From Citrobacter farmeri (GTDB lineage Bacteria; Pseudomonadota; Gammaproteobacteria; Enterobacterales; Enterobacteriaceae): a stretch of DNA of 64,000 nucleotides. The stretch lies in NCBI RefSeq assembly GCF_019048065.1, contig NZ_CP077291.1:496001-560000 (forward strand), written 5' to 3'. Shown here piece by piece: positions 33,960 to 43,350 of this stretch. Both the position numbers and the translations under genes were made by a program. Within the stretch, counting starts at the first letter, position 1. Each line of letters begins with the position of its first letter. Under the pieces are notes generated by a model, which was not told the DNA's origin, ran no database searches, and saw nothing but the letters and a program-made list of their open reading frames with translations.

Positions 33960-34799
33960 TTAGCGCGAATAAACCTGCTTTTGATAGCGTACGGGAGTAA
34001 TGCCATAGCGATGGGTAAAGGCGCGGGTGAGGTGGGACTGATCGGTCAGGCCGGTCGCGGCGGCAACATCCGCAGCGGGCATGCCGAGAGTCAGAAATCC
34101 TTTCGCTCGCCACAGGCGGATTGCCATCAGCATCTGATGCGGCGTCACGTGGAAATGGGCTTTGAACTGGCGTTGAAAATGCCAGGGACTTAGCGAGGCA
34201 ACGCGTGCCAGTTCGTCGAGGGTTATCGGACGCATGTAGTTGTCATGCAAATAGTCGCGTACGCGCGCAAAGCGATGGGTGCCTTCCTGCGATACCGGGG
34301 CATGGCGCGCCAGCGGCTGGAAGGTATCGATCAGATCCAACAACAACCCTTTTTGCGCTAAGGGATCGTCGGTGTGCCACAGGCCGTGGATTAGCGAACA
34401 GATCTGACGTGAGCGGAGGGGATCGTGACGCGTGACGTCATGAAACCACCAGTGACGGATGCCGGTTACCTCTTCAAGCAGATCGGGCTCCAGATAGATC
34501 ATCCGGTAGCGCCAGCCGTCGGCGGTTTCGGCTTCGCCGGTATGTAACTCATCCGGATTCATCGTCACGACCGAGTGAGCTGGGGCAACGTACTGCGTGC
34601 CGCGATAGCGAAAACGCTCGGCTCCGGCTTCTATCGCGCCAATGCCGAACGCTTCGTGGGTGTGCGGTTCAAAGGCGTAGCGTGAAATATGCGCGTGATA
34701 CAGCTCAACGCCCGGTACCTGTGCCAGATGGCGAAAGCGGGCACTGTCTTTTTCATCGCTAAACTGCTCAGGTACACCTTGCACGTTTTCTCTCCCCAC
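33960..34799 (-). CDS. AraC-family transcriptional regulator with N-terminal cupin
   Basis: A 279-residue regulator with an N-terminal AraC-binding cupin domain (HTHEAFGIGAIEAG, MNPDELHTGEAE) and a C-terminal double helix-turn-helix (ITLDELARVASLSPWHFQRQFKAHFHVTPHQ and ADVAAATGLTDQSHLTRAFTHRYGITPVRYQ). The cupin type with the PDELHTG motif is common in regulators that sit next to amino-acid or metabolite exporters. Its position just upstream of the EamA transporter ytfF suggests a regulator-exporter pair. E. coli K-12 has no gene here. I do not recognise a specific name. Confidence 0.85.
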   Translation of the reverse strand: MGRENVQGVPEQFSDEKDSARFRHLAQVPGVELYHAHISRYAFEPHTHEAFGIGAIEAGAERFRYRGTQYVAPAHSVVTMNPDELHTGEAETADGWRYRMIYLEPDLLEEVTGIRHWWFHDVTRHDPLRSRQICSLIHGLWHTDDPLAQKGLLLDLIDTFQPLARHAPVSQEGTHRFARVRDYLHDNYMRPITLDELARVASLSPWHFQRQFKAHFHVTPHQMLMAIRLWRAKGFLTLGMPAADVAAATGLTDQSHLTRAFTHRYGITPVRYQKQVYSR

Positions 34800-34865
34800 G
34801 CATCATCCTGTCATTATCAGAGAGGATGCATGGGGATGCCACCATAATTAACCGATTTTTAACAC

Positions 34866-35714
34866 TTAAAGAATGCCTTTGACGCTTTCGGCCAGGGGAG
34901 TGGTTGGGCGACCGATCAACTTGCTCAGCGTGTGGCTGTCATCGAACAAACCGCCTTTGGATGCCCCGGTATCCGAATCGGCCAGCATATCCGCCAGACC
35001 CGCAGGCAAACCGACCCCTTTCAGCGCAGCGGCGAAATCGGCTTCGCTCAGGTTCTGATAGACGACAGGTTTGCCGCTCTGTTTACTCAGTTCTGCGGCC
35101 AGTTGGCTCAGCGTCCAGGATTCATCACCCGCCAGTTCATACACCTTCCCGGCATGACCTTCGGTGCTGATCACCTGTGCGGCGGCAGCGGCGTAATCTG
35201 CGCGCGTCGCACAGGCAATTTTGCCCTCGCCCGCAGCGCCGATAAACACGCCATGCTCCAGCGCAGCAGGGGCGCTCGCAAGATAGTTTTCGGTATACCA
35301 ACCGTTACGCAGCAGCGCGTGGGCAATACCGGAGTCTGCCAGCATCTTCTCGGTTTCAATGTGTTCGACGTGCAGGCCCAGCGGAGAACGGTCGGCATGC
35401 AACAGGCTGGTGTAGGCGATAAATTTTACGTTCGCCGCCTTCGCTGCATTAATGACATTGCGGTGCTGAGCGGCACGCTGCCCCACTTCGCTGGAAGAAA
35501 TCAGCAGCAGCTTATCCACTCCCTGCAATGCCCGGGTGAATGCGGTTTCATCGCTGTAATCCGCCTGACGTACGGTGATTCCCTGTTGGCTTAATGCGGT
35601 GGCCTTTGCCGGATTGCGAACTATCGCCACAATCTGGCTGGCAGGAACGGTTTTCAGCAGATTCTCAATAACGTGTTGGCCCAGTTGGCCCGTTGCGCCG
35701 GTAATGGCAATCAT
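34866..35714 (-). CDS. qorB: NAD(P)H:quinone oxidoreductase QorB (YtfG)
   Basis: A 282-residue NmrA-like/atypical short-chain dehydrogenase with an N-terminal NADPH-binding GATGQLGQHV motif. In E. coli QorB is an NADPH-dependent quinone oxidoreductase. It is divergent from ytfH, the HxlR-type regulator, and a perfect palindrome lies in the shared spacer. A good ribosome-binding site (GGAG) precedes the start. Confidence 0.93.
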   Translation of the reverse strand: MIAITGATGQLGQHVIENLLKTVPASQIVAIVRNPAKATALSQQGITVRQADYSDETAFTRALQGVDKLLLISSSEVGQRAAQHRNVINAAKAANVKFIAYTSLLHADRSPLGLHVEHIETEKMLADSGIAHALLRNGWYTENYLASAPAALEHGVFIGAAGEGKIACATRADYAAAAAQVISTEGHAGKVYELAGDESWTLSQLAAELSKQSGKPVVYQNLSEADFAAALKGVGLPAGLADMLADSDTGASKGGLFDDSHTLSKLIGRPTTPLAESVKGIL

Positions 35715-35763
35715 GAGGTGACTCCTTAATGTGTCGCTTGTGTTTTATAAAGCTAGCACTTAA

Positions 35764-35780
35764 ACTTACTTTTAGTAAGT
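35764..35780. promoter_or_regulatory. Palindromic operator in the qorB-ytfH spacer
   Basis: ACTTACTTTTAGTAAGT is a perfect inverted repeat (seven-base arms). A related half-site GGTAAGTA lies at 35791-35798, on top of the ytfH ribosome-binding site. The layout fits self-control and qorB control by the divergent HxlR protein YtfH. Confidence 0.75.
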
Positions 35781-35803
35781 ACGCACAAAAAGGTAAGTAT
35801 AAA

Positions 35804-36184
35804 ATGAGTGCATCGACCCTTTCTCAACAACTTCGTGACGGCAATTTGTTTGCCGAGCAGTGTCCGTCGCGTGAAGTGTTAAAGCATGTGACGAGCCGCT
35901 GGGGCGTGTTGATTCTGGTGGCGCTACGTGACGGTACTCACCGTTTCAGCGATCTGCGCCGTAAAATGGGCGGCGTGAGCGAGAAGATGTTGGCGCAGTC
36001 GTTGCAGGCGCTGGAGCAGGATGGGTTTATCAACCGGGTATCGTATCCGGTTGTGCCGCCGCACGTGGAGTACAGTCTGACTCCGTTGGGTGAGCAGGTT
36101 AGCGACAAAGTCGCCGCCCTGGCGGACTGGATTGAATTAAATTTGCCACAGGTGTTAGCGCAGCGGGAAGAGCGGGCGGCATAA
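35804..36184 (+). CDS. ytfH: HxlR-family transcriptional regulator YtfH
   Basis: A 126-residue winged-helix regulator. HxlR signatures are present: an N-terminal Cys in FAEQCPSREVLKHVTSRWGVLIL, then FSDLRRKMGGVSEKMLAQSLQALEQDG and the wing RVSYPVVPPHVEYSLTPLGE. Family members with this conserved Cys often sense quinones, diamide or reactive electrophiles, which fits the divergent quinone reductase qorB. The start was chosen by family length and the AAGGTAAG before it. Confidence 0.92.
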   Translation: MSASTLSQQLRDGNLFAEQCPSREVLKHVTSRWGVLILVALRDGTHRFSDLRRKMGGVSEKMLAQSLQALEQDGFINRVSYPVVPPHVEYSLTPLGEQVSDKVAALADWIELNLPQVLAQREERAA

Positions 36185-36189
36185 AATGT

Positions 36190-36216
36190 TGCCGGATGGC
36201 GGTATGCCATCCGGCA
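36190..36216. repeat. REP element between ytfH and cpdB
   Basis: TGCCGGATGGC and GCCATCCGGCA are inverted around GGTAT between convergent genes. Confidence 0.85.
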
Positions 36217-36222
36217 TTGACG

Positions 36223-38166
36223 TTACTTGCTTAAATCCAACTGATAAATCGCAAAACCGATATCATCGGTGGTGACGTGCTGCATGGGGTATTGACCTTT
36301 TTCTTTAATAAACGCGGCGGCTTTATCACTCGGTGACGTTTCGAAGCGGATATCCAGCTTCGTCTCGCTGTGAATCGGTGCCAGACGCCAGTTGTTATCG
36401 GCAGCCGGATGAATTTCCCCGGCACGTTTAGATTCCGCGCCAATCCATGCCGCCAGCACCGAGCGGTTCTCGTCCGGTGACGCAAAGGCAATATGAGTGT
36501 CACCGGTTCCGGCAAACTTACCGCCATAGGCGCGATAGTTATTGGTGGCGACCAGGAAGGTGGCGTTAGGATCAATAGGCTTGCCGTTGAAGGTCAGATT
36601 TTTAATCCTTTCCGCTGCCGGATTTACCGTCTGGCATTCGCCGTCATAACGTGCGGGCTGCGAGACATCAATCTGGTATTCCACACCATCAATGACATCA
36701 AAGTTATAGGTGCGGAAACCATCCCAGTTAATGAGTGACTGCGGCTTGCTGCTGGTGCTGTCTATTTGATTAAACTGTCCGGCTGAGCACTCAAGCCACT
36801 CTTTCACCTCTTTGCCGCTGGCCTTTACAACCACCAGCGTGTTCGGGTACAGATAGAGATCGGCGGCATTCCGGAAGGTTAGCTGGCCTTTCTCGACCTC
36901 GACAAAACTGGCCGGATCGTTCTTGCGCCCGCCGACTTTAAACGGCGCAGCAGCGGAAAGCACCGGTAGTTTCGCCAGGTCCGGGTCGCCCTGAATGAAG
37001 TGTTCGACATAGGCTTTCTGCGCGTTATTGACTACCTGAACGGTCGGATCGTCCTGCACCAGCGCCAGATAGCTGTACATATTATCGGCGGATTTGCCGA
37101 TCGGCTTACTGACAAATTCACGGGTCGCGTCGTGGTCGGCTTTCAGAATATCCACCAGTTTGCTGTCTTCGCCAGCCAGTGATTTTTTCGCAGCCGCGTC
37201 GTAAATTGGCCGCGCTTCGGCTTTGGCCTGCGTCACCTGCCATTTGCCGCTGTCATTATTGAGCACCAAATCCACCACGCCCAGATGGTCTCCCCACATG
37301 CCAGGCATCACCGCCGGTACACCGTTCAGCGTCCCTTTCGCGATATCGGCACCTTTGATGCTGGCAAAGTCTTTACCGGGGAAGACCGCGTGGGCATGAC
37401 CAAACATGATCGCGTCCACGCCGGGCACGTCACTGAGATAATAAACGGAGTTCTCAGCCATGCTCTGGTAGGGGTCTGCTGAGAGCCCTGAGTGCGCAAT
37501 CACCACCACCACATCGGCGCCTTTTTCGCGCATTTCCGGGACATACTGGCGCGCGGTGGCGGTAATGTCGTTAACCGTCACTTTACCGCTCAGGTTCGCT
37601 TTATCCCAGGTCATGATCTGCGGAGGGACAAACCCGATATAGCCAATGTTCAGCTTCTGTTTGCGGCCATCCTGATCGACGACGTCAGTCTCTTTAATAA
37701 GATAGGGAGTAAACAACGGCTTTTGCGTCTTAACATCGATAATATTGGCGTTAACGTAGGGGAACTTCGCGCCAGCCAGCGCCTTTTGCAGATACTCCAG
37801 CCCGTAATTAAACTCATGGTTACCGAGATTACCCACAGCATAATCCAGCGTATTTAGCGCCTTGTAGACCGGATGGATATCACCGTCCTTCAACCCTTTG
37901 GCCGCCATATAGTCGCCCAGCGGGCTGCCCTGAATCAGATCGCCGTTATCGACCAGCACGCTATTTTTCGCTTCACTGCGCGCGGCGTTAATCAGGCTTG
38001 CGGTACGTACCAGTCCGAATTTTTCGGTTGCGGTATCTTTGTAATAATCGAAATCCATCATGTTGCTATGTAAATCAGTGGTTTCCATTATCCGCAGATC
38101 GACGGTCGCGGCATTCACGCTGGCCGCGATCAGCGTGGCCAAAACCGTTGCACTAAACTTAATCAT
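36223..38166 (-). CDS. cpdB: Periplasmic 2',3'-cyclic-nucleotide 2'-phosphodiesterase/3'-nucleotidase CpdB
   Basis: Periplasmic metallophosphoesterase that lets the cell use 2',3'-cyclic nucleotides and 3'-nucleotides. The 647-residue protein has a signal peptide ending SVNA-A, metal-binding motifs [28 protein letters not shown] and [11 protein letters not shown], and a C-terminal 5'-nucleotidase substrate domain. It is transcribed away from cysQ. Confidence 0.96.
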   Translation of the reverse strand: MIKFSATVLATLIAASVNAATVDLRIMETTDLHSNMMDFDYYKDTATEKFGLVRTASLINAARSEAKNSVLVDNGDLIQGSPLGDYMAAKGLKDGDIHPVYKALNTLDYAVGNLGNHEFNYGLEYLQKALAGAKFPYVNANIIDVKTQKPLFTPYLIKETDVVDQDGRKQKLNIGYIGFVPPQIMTWDKANLSGKVTVNDITATARQYVPEMREKGADVVVVIAHSGLSADPYQSMAENSVYYLSDVPGVDAIMFGHAHAVFPGKDFASIKGADIAKGTLNGVPAVMPGMWGDHLGVVDLVLNNDSGKWQVTQAKAEARPIYDAAAKKSLAGEDSKLVDILKADHDATREFVSKPIGKSADNMYSYLALVQDDPTVQVVNNAQKAYVEHFIQGDPDLAKLPVLSAAAPFKVGGRKNDPASFVEVEKGQLTFRNAADLYLYPNTLVVVKASGKEVKEWLECSAGQFNQIDSTSSKPQSLINWDGFRTYNFDVIDGVEYQIDVSQPARYDGECQTVNPAAERIKNLTFNGKPIDPNATFLVATNNYRAYGGKFAGTGDTHIAFASPDENRSVLAAWIGAESKRAGEIHPAADNNWRLAPIHSETKLDIRFETSPSDKAAAFIKEKGQYPMQHVTTDDIGFAIYQLDLSK

Positions 38167-38354
38167 CAGGGGGCATCCTTTTCAGATCTAAGCCACAAAA
38201 GAAAATGTATATAAATCTTCTTGCTTACAGAACTGTGAATCATGCATCAGTTTAGCAAGCAAAACCGCAGACACTATCACAGTTGGCGGATTCGCCTCTG
38301 ATCGGGTATAAGTAAAACAATGAGTTAACGCCACGGCCACAAACGAGGTGGAGA

Positions 38355-39095
38355 ATGTTAGAACACGTATGCCAGCTTGCACGGAACGCGGGCGATGCCA
38401 TTATGCAGGTCTATGATGGAGTCAAACCGATGGAGATTGCCAGCAAGCAGGACGATTCTCCGGTAACCGCGGCAGATATTGCTGCACATGCAGTGATTCT
38501 CGAAGGCTTAACGCAGCTGACGCCAGAAATTCCGGTACTCTCCGAAGAGGATCCGCCGGCCTGGGAAGTGCGTCAGCACTGGCAGCGTTACTGGTTAGTC
38601 GACCCGCTGGACGGCACCAAAGAGTTCATTAAACGCAACGGCGAGTTCACCGTGAACATTGCGCTTATCGAGAAGGGTAAGCCGGTACTGGGTGTGGTCT
38701 ACGCTCCGGTTATGAAAGTGATGTACAGCGCGGCAGAAGGTAAAGCCTGGAAAGAAGAGTGCAACGTGCGCAAGCAAATACAGGTACGCGACGCGCGCCC
38801 GCCGCTGGTGGTCATTAGCCGCTCCCATGCAGACAATGAACTGAAAGAATACTTACAGCAGCTGGGTGAACACCAGACGACGTCGATTGGTTCGTCGCTG
38901 AAGTTCTGTCTGGTCGCGGAGGGGCAGGCGCAACTGTATCCCCGCTTTGGGCCGACCAACGTCTGGGACACGGCGGCAGGCCACGCCGTCGCCGCCGCCG
39001 CCGGGGCGCACGTTCACGACTGGCAGGGTAAGCCGCTGGACTACACCCCGCGTGAATCGTTCCTTAACCCCGGCTTCCGGGTCTCTATTTATTAA
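38355..39095 (+). CDS. cysQ: 3'(2'),5'-bisphosphate nucleotidase CysQ
   Basis: Removes the 3'-phosphate of PAP, a by-product of sulfate assimilation. The 246-residue protein belongs to the inositol monophosphatase superfamily, with lithium-sensitive metal-site motifs [17 protein letters not shown] and [15 protein letters not shown]. The start follows GAGGTGGAG. Its last 11 bp overlap the end of convergent ytfJ; in E. coli K-12 a further gene, ytfI, would sit between them. Confidence 0.95.
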   Translation: MLEHVCQLARNAGDAIMQVYDGVKPMEIASKQDDSPVTAADIAAHAVILEGLTQLTPEIPVLSEEDPPAWEVRQHWQRYWLVDPLDGTKEFIKRNGEFTVNIALIEKGKPVLGVVYAPVMKVMYSAAEGKAWKEECNVRKQIQVRDARPPLVVISRSHADNELKEYLQQLGEHQTTSIGSSLKFCLVAEGQAQLYPRFGPTNVWDTAAGHAVAAAAGAHVHDWQGKPLDYTPRESFLNPGFRVSIY

Positions 39096-39642
39096 GCAAC
39101 TTATGCAGCAGGGCAATCACCTGCTGCACTTCTTCCTGGGTTAGCGCTCCGTCCTTCGCCCACTGTACGCGACCGTCTTTGTCGAGTACTGCGATAGCTG
39201 AACTCTCTTCATCCAGTTGCCAGGCTTTACGGGCCACACCGTCACTGTCGACAATGAACTGCGACCACGGGTAAAGCTTCTTATTGCTCTCAAGACTGCT
39301 GCGCACAAACATACCGGAGCCAGGAATCGCGTCGTCAGTGTTGACGATCGTCGTGGTCTGATAAACGTCATGGGGCAGTTTTGCCGCTTTGATCGCTTCA
39401 ATCAGCGTCGCATTTTTTTCTTTAGCAGAGGTGCGTCCGGCGATGTGCTGAAGGATTCGCACTTTCCCGGGCAACTGTGCGCTGTTCCAGCTTTTATAGC
39501 TGAACTTATCATTTTCAAGAATCAATTCGCCGCGATCGGCAATGCCTACCGGCGGGACGCGCTGGCCCGTTTCGAAGCGATGTGCGGAGGCCATCATCGG
39601 CACTAACAGGCACGCCAGCGCCAGAATCTTACGTAAGGTCAT
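39085..39642 (-). CDS. ytfJ: Periplasmic YtfJ-family protein (DUF3108-like thioredoxin fold)
   Basis: A 185-residue secreted protein with a signal peptide ([21 protein letters not shown]). The family is predicted to have a thioredoxin-like fold, but I see no CxxC motif, so a redox role is not supported. Function unknown. The 3' end overlaps cysQ on the other strand. AAGGA precedes the start. Confidence 0.88.
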   Translation of the reverse strand: MTLRKILALACLLVPMMASAHRFETGQRVPPVGIADRGELILENDKFSYKSWNSAQLPGKVRILQHIAGRTSAKEKNATLIEAIKAAKLPHDVYQTTTIVNTDDAIPGSGMFVRSSLESNKKLYPWSQFIVDSDGVARKAWQLDEESSAIAVLDKDGRVQWAKDGALTQEEVQQVIALLHKLLNK

Positions 39643-39965
39643 GGTGTTTCCTTCTTATTGTTTGCAGGTGATCCGACCACTTAGGTCTGATTTTTAATCA
39701 TATGTGCGAATGATGCTTTTTCCCGCAAGAGCGATGCCAGTTTGCGGACGGGCGCACAAATCCTGCGAAAAACGAAGGCTTATACTGAGGACAGCACCGT
39801 GATTCAGAGATGATTCTGATTAACTGTAATGGAAAGGTAAATAAACTTATACGCGCTGGAAACATCGTACAGATAGTCTATAGTCAAATGGCATTAAATT
39901 TTGCGCCTTAGAACGGTTGGACCGATTGTGGTACCACAAGGGCGTGACTTAAGCAGGAGATAACA
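39643..39965 (+). promoter_or_regulatory. ytfJ-ytfK spacer with ytfK promoter region
   Basis: This 323-bp spacer holds divergent promoters and no gene. CTGTAAT at 39824-39830 followed 11 bp later by a weaker copy (AGGTAAA) is a poor PhoB-box candidate; ytfK belongs to the phosphate regulon in E. coli. A TATAGT hexamer near 39880 could be a -10. I see no repeats. Confidence 0.4.
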
Positions 39966-40172
39966 ATGAAAATTTTCCAACGGTACAACCCACTGCAAGT
40001 GGCGAAGTACGTGAAGATCCTGTTTCGTGGACGGTTATATATCAAGGACGTTGGCGCTTTTGAGTTTGATAAGGGTAAGATTCTTATCCCAAAAGTGAAG
40101 GATAAACAGCATCTGTCTGTGATGTCCGAAGTCAACCGTCAGGTTCTGCGTCTGCAAACTGAGATGGCTTAA
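39966..40172 (+). CDS. ytfK: Stringent-response modulator YtfK
   Basis: A 68-residue DUF1107 protein. In E. coli it binds SpoT and tips it towards (p)ppGpp synthesis during phosphate or fatty-acid starvation. The sequence [37 protein letters not shown] is highly conserved. AGGAGATAACA precedes the ATG. It is transcribed alone and ends at a bidirectional hairpin. Confidence 0.95.
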   Translation: MKIFQRYNPLQVAKYVKILFRGRLYIKDVGAFEFDKGKILIPKVKDKQHLSVMSEVNRQVLRLQTEMA

Positions 40173-40192
40173 CCAAAGTGCTATGCAGTAGT

Positions 40193-40221
40193 TTAAAAAA
40201 CGGCTCCCACTGGGAGCCGTT
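40193..40221. terminator. Bidirectional terminator between ytfK and ytfL
   Basis: AACGGCTCC and GGAGCCGTT pair around CACTG. The A-run at 40195-40200 gives a U-tract for ytfL transcripts reading left; the right side (GATGTTT) is weaker for ytfK. Confidence 0.85.
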
Positions 40222-40253
40222 GATGTTTCTGAAGCAAGCCTGACAGGCGCAAA

Positions 40254-41591
40254 CTACGCTTTAACGTCTTCCCTGGCGTCCGGCAGTTTCGGTACCAGTA
40301 TGCTCGGTTTACTGTCAAGACGGGTCACCAGCAACTGATCGATACGGTAGTTATCAATATCCACCACTTCAAATTTGTAGCCAGAGAACTTCACGGAATC
40401 GGTACGTTTCGGGATTTTACGCAGCATGAACATCATAAAGCCGCCAATCGTCTCGTAGTTGCCCGACTGCGGGAATTCATCGATATCCAGCACGCGCATC
40501 ACGTCATCGATCGGCGTACCGCCGTCGATCAGCCAGGAGTTTTCGTCGCGGGCCACAATCTGCTCTTCCAGCCCCTGACCGACCAGATCGCCCATCAGCG
40601 TAGTCATGACGTCATTCAGGGTGATGATACCCACGACCAGCGCGTACTCGTTCATGATTACCGCAAAGTCTTCACCGGCCGTTTTGAAACTTTCCAGTGC
40701 TTCTGAAAGGGTCAGCGTATCTGGAACAATCAGGGTGTTACGGATCTGCACACCGCTGTTCAGCGCCATGCTCTGATTCGCCAGGACGCGATTCAGTAAA
40801 TCTTTCGAGTCGACATAACCAATGATGTGGTCAATGTCTTCGTTACAGACGAGGAACTTGGAGTGCGGATGTTCCGCCACTTTATTCTTCAGGCTCTGTT
40901 CGTCTTCATGCAGATCGAACCAGATCACGTTTTCACGCGGCGTCATGGATGATGGTACGGTACGTGATTCCAGCTCGAAGACGTTCTCAATCAGTTCATG
41001 TTCCTGTTTACGTAACACGCCTGCGAGCGCGCCAGCTTCCACCACGGCATAAATATCATCTGATGTGATGTCATCTTTGCGCACCATCGGCAGCTTGAAG
41101 ATGCGAAAGATCACGTTCGCTAACCCGTTGAAGAACCACACCAGCGGCGTGAAAACAAACAGACAGAAGCGCATCGGGTTGATGATACGCAAAGCCACAG
41201 CTTCTGGCGCAATCATACCGATGCGTTTCGGGGTTAAGTCCGCGAAGAGGATAAACATACCGGTGACCAGCGAGAAGGAGAGAATAAAACTCAACTGCTC
41301 AGAGAGTTCTGGCGATATGTAGCGAGAGAATAAGGTATTGAAGGCCGGGGAAAATGCGGCGTCGCCCACGATACCGCCAAGAATAGCGACCGCGTTCAGA
41401 CCGATTTGCACTACCGTGAAGAACATCCCAGGGTTTTCCTGCATTTTCAACACGCGTTGCGCATTGAGATTGCCTTCATCGGCCAGCAGTTTGAGCTTAA
41501 TTTTACGTGAAGCGGCAAGTGAGATCTCGGATATCGAGAAGAACGCACTCACAGCGATCAGGCAAAGAATAATAAAAATACTGTTTAACAT
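40254..41591 (-). CDS. ytfL: CNNM/CBS/CorC_HlyC membrane protein YtfL (PaeA)
   Basis: A 445-residue inner-membrane protein with an N-terminal DUF21/CNNM domain of four helices, two cytoplasmic CBS domains (about residues 200-330) and a C-terminal CorC_HlyC domain. In Salmonella and E. coli the homologue PaeA protects stationary cells from cadaverine and putrescine and is proposed to export them. Its 5' side marks the left edge of the accessory block described below; in E. coli K-12 msrA follows instead. Confidence 0.92.
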   Translation of the reverse strand: MLNSIFIILCLIAVSAFFSISEISLAASRKIKLKLLADEGNLNAQRVLKMQENPGMFFTVVQIGLNAVAILGGIVGDAAFSPAFNTLFSRYISPELSEQLSFILSFSLVTGMFILFADLTPKRIGMIAPEAVALRIINPMRFCLFVFTPLVWFFNGLANVIFRIFKLPMVRKDDITSDDIYAVVEAGALAGVLRKQEHELIENVFELESRTVPSSMTPRENVIWFDLHEDEQSLKNKVAEHPHSKFLVCNEDIDHIIGYVDSKDLLNRVLANQSMALNSGVQIRNTLIVPDTLTLSEALESFKTAGEDFAVIMNEYALVVGIITLNDVMTTLMGDLVGQGLEEQIVARDENSWLIDGGTPIDDVMRVLDIDEFPQSGNYETIGGFMMFMLRKIPKRTDSVKFSGYKFEVVDIDNYRIDQLLVTRLDSKPSILVPKLPDAREDVKA

Positions 41592-41659
41592 ATCTTATCT
41601 AACCGTATCGGTCAGATCCTCGGAAGGGAAGTTGATAAATCCATGTGGTAAAGCTTAAT

Positions 41660-41687
41660 GAAAACCGGCTCGTAGAGGTGAGCCGGT
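41660..41687 (-). terminator. Terminator of the Gfo/Idh/MocA-permease operon
   Basis: ACCGGCTC and GAGCCGGT pair around GTAGAGGT. Read leftward from the permease gene, the stem is followed by TTTTC. It separates the accessory operon from ytfL. Confidence 0.8.
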
Positions 41688-41735
41688 AAGTTCAGGGGCT
41701 AGTATAGCGTAAGGGACTGTAAAGCCGCCAGAGGC

Positions 41736-43280
41736 TTAATTTTCAGCGGTAGCCGTTCGACGCTTATCGCGTGCGCCAGGCGCGGCATCCCAGATTTCAT
41801 CGTAGGCGAAACCGGTGAGTGACTTAATGACGGCCCGGGTCTCTTCGTCGCAGTCTTCACATTCACCGCCGAGTTTGCGGCGCGCCACTTCTTTGATCAG
41901 GATTTTGTGCGTCTTTTGCGTCAGCTTAAACCGGAACGTGGTGTAAAAACTGATAGCCAGCAGGGCAGCAGTCGCAAATATCATCAGGCCAATAATGGCA
42001 TGCAGCGCGCTGATGGGCTGCGAACCGCCGCCTTTGACAAAGCCGCTCTCTTCCAGCACCACGCCAATCAACATAATCGCCAGCGCGACGGTGCTTTTGC
42101 GGGTCAGCACCATCACCCCGGCAAAAATGCCTTCCCGACGCTGGCGGGTGACGATTTCATCCACATCCGGAATAAAGCTATAGATGTTCCACGGGATGTA
42201 ATACAACCCGGCTTTTGCCAGACCAAACAGGACAAATATCGCGGAAAAGAGCAGGGCCGGTAGCTGGATATCACCCAGATAAAGGGTAAAAAGACAGGCC
42301 AGGACGAAGAAAATGCAGCCATAGGAGAGGCGCAGCGCCGCAGACGGTGTCATGTTGAGCTTATTCATTAACATCATAAAGCCGAATGTGCCAGGGACTG
42401 AAACAAACGCCGCGATACTTAACAGTCCGGAAACCGTGGCCGCATCCTGTTTTAATCCATAGATCACGTAATAAGTGAAAACGGAACCAAAGACATCCAG
42501 AGCGGTAAATGAACAAATATAGATAATAATATGCTGGCGAAAAATACGCAGTTTAAAGGCGGAAAAAAGATCCACCACCAAATACTTCAGGTGGTTAAAT
42601 AAGCCAGAGCTGCGCTGTGTGTCCGGCGTGAATTCATATTCTTCCCGCACATCTTTTGCTTCCCAGGTCGTTGCCCAGGTGGTGAATACGGCGACACAAT
42701 AAATAATCGCAAACACGAGTCCGGTCAAAGTATAGGTCAATGAATTATCTTTACCCGTATATTGCATAATAATGCCGGGTACGGAAACGGCTAAAAAACC
42801 GCCCAGTTGTGAACACATCATGCGTACGCCAGAGAGGCGAGTACGTTCGCTGAAGCGGTTGGTCATCTCCGCCGACAGCGTCTCCCAGGGCACCAGCACC
42901 ATCGCGGACAGCAGTTCGATGGAAAGATACGTTCCCAGGTAATACCAGTAGCTCATGTCGGTAATCCACACCAGCGCGTAGAGAAACATGAGCGGAGCAC
43001 TGATTAATAAAAAGAAACGACGACGACCAAATTTTTTCCCCAGCCAGGTGTTGCCGAAGTTATCAGTAATATAACCCATCACCGGGCTTAATATTGCATC
43101 GATGATACGTGCAATAGCAAATATAGAACCGGCTTCCAGTACAGACAGTCCACAATAGGTGGTGTAAAAAAATAACAGCCAGGTGCCAATAACTGCAAAT
43201 GCACCGCCGCCAAATAAATCGGTTACGCCGTAGCCAATCGCTACGCCGTAACCTACTCTGCGTTCAGTAGGTTTCGCCAT
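41736..43280 (-). CDS. GPH-family (glycoside-pentoside-hexuronide) cation symporter
   Basis: A 514-residue, twelve-helix MFS transporter. GPH traits are visible: GYGVTDLFGGGAFAVIGTWLLFFYT at the N-terminus, RIIDAILSPVMGYITDNFGN with the acidic residue after helix 2, and KFGRRRFFLL in the helix 2-3 loop. Homologues (MelB, UidB, YicJ, YihO) take up glycosides, hexuronides or sulfoquinovosyl compounds with H+ or Na+. The soluble C-terminal tail is about 50 residues, includes GECEDCDEE, and is longer than usual. It is the last gene of the operon, behind four oxidoreductases, so it probably imports their substrate. Confidence 0.85.
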   Translation of the reverse strand: MAKPTERRVGYGVAIGYGVTDLFGGGAFAVIGTWLLFFYTTYCGLSVLEAGSIFAIARIIDAILSPVMGYITDNFGNTWLGKKFGRRRFFLLISAPLMFLYALVWITDMSYWYYLGTYLSIELLSAMVLVPWETLSAEMTNRFSERTRLSGVRMMCSQLGGFLAVSVPGIIMQYTGKDNSLTYTLTGLVFAIIYCVAVFTTWATTWEAKDVREEYEFTPDTQRSSGLFNHLKYLVVDLFSAFKLRIFRQHIIIYICSFTALDVFGSVFTYYVIYGLKQDAATVSGLLSIAAFVSVPGTFGFMMLMNKLNMTPSAALRLSYGCIFFVLACLFTLYLGDIQLPALLFSAIFVLFGLAKAGLYYIPWNIYSFIPDVDEIVTRQRREGIFAGVMVLTRKSTVALAIMLIGVVLEESGFVKGGGSQPISALHAIIGLMIFATAALLAISFYTTFRFKLTQKTHKILIKEVARRKLGGECEDCDEETRAVIKSLTGFAYDEIWDAAPGARDKRRTATAEN

Positions 43281-43307
43281 ATAATTATTCCTTTAGTATC
43301 ACTTGAT

Positions 43308-43331
43308 TGCCGGATGTGCCTTATCCGGCCT
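43308..43331. repeat. REP unit inside the accessory operon
   Basis: TTGCCGGATGTGCCTTATCC followed by GGCC forms a REP-type palindrome in the 70-bp gap between the last oxidoreductase and the permease. It could reduce downstream transcript or protect upstream mRNA. Confidence 0.7.
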
Positions 43332-43350
43332 GGATTCACTTTCCGCGGAT

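Noticed and set aside
39824..39842. PhoB box upstream of ytfK
   Set aside because: Only the first CTGTAAT is good; the copy 11 bp later matches about four of seven bases, so I note it only as a weak candidate within the spacer.
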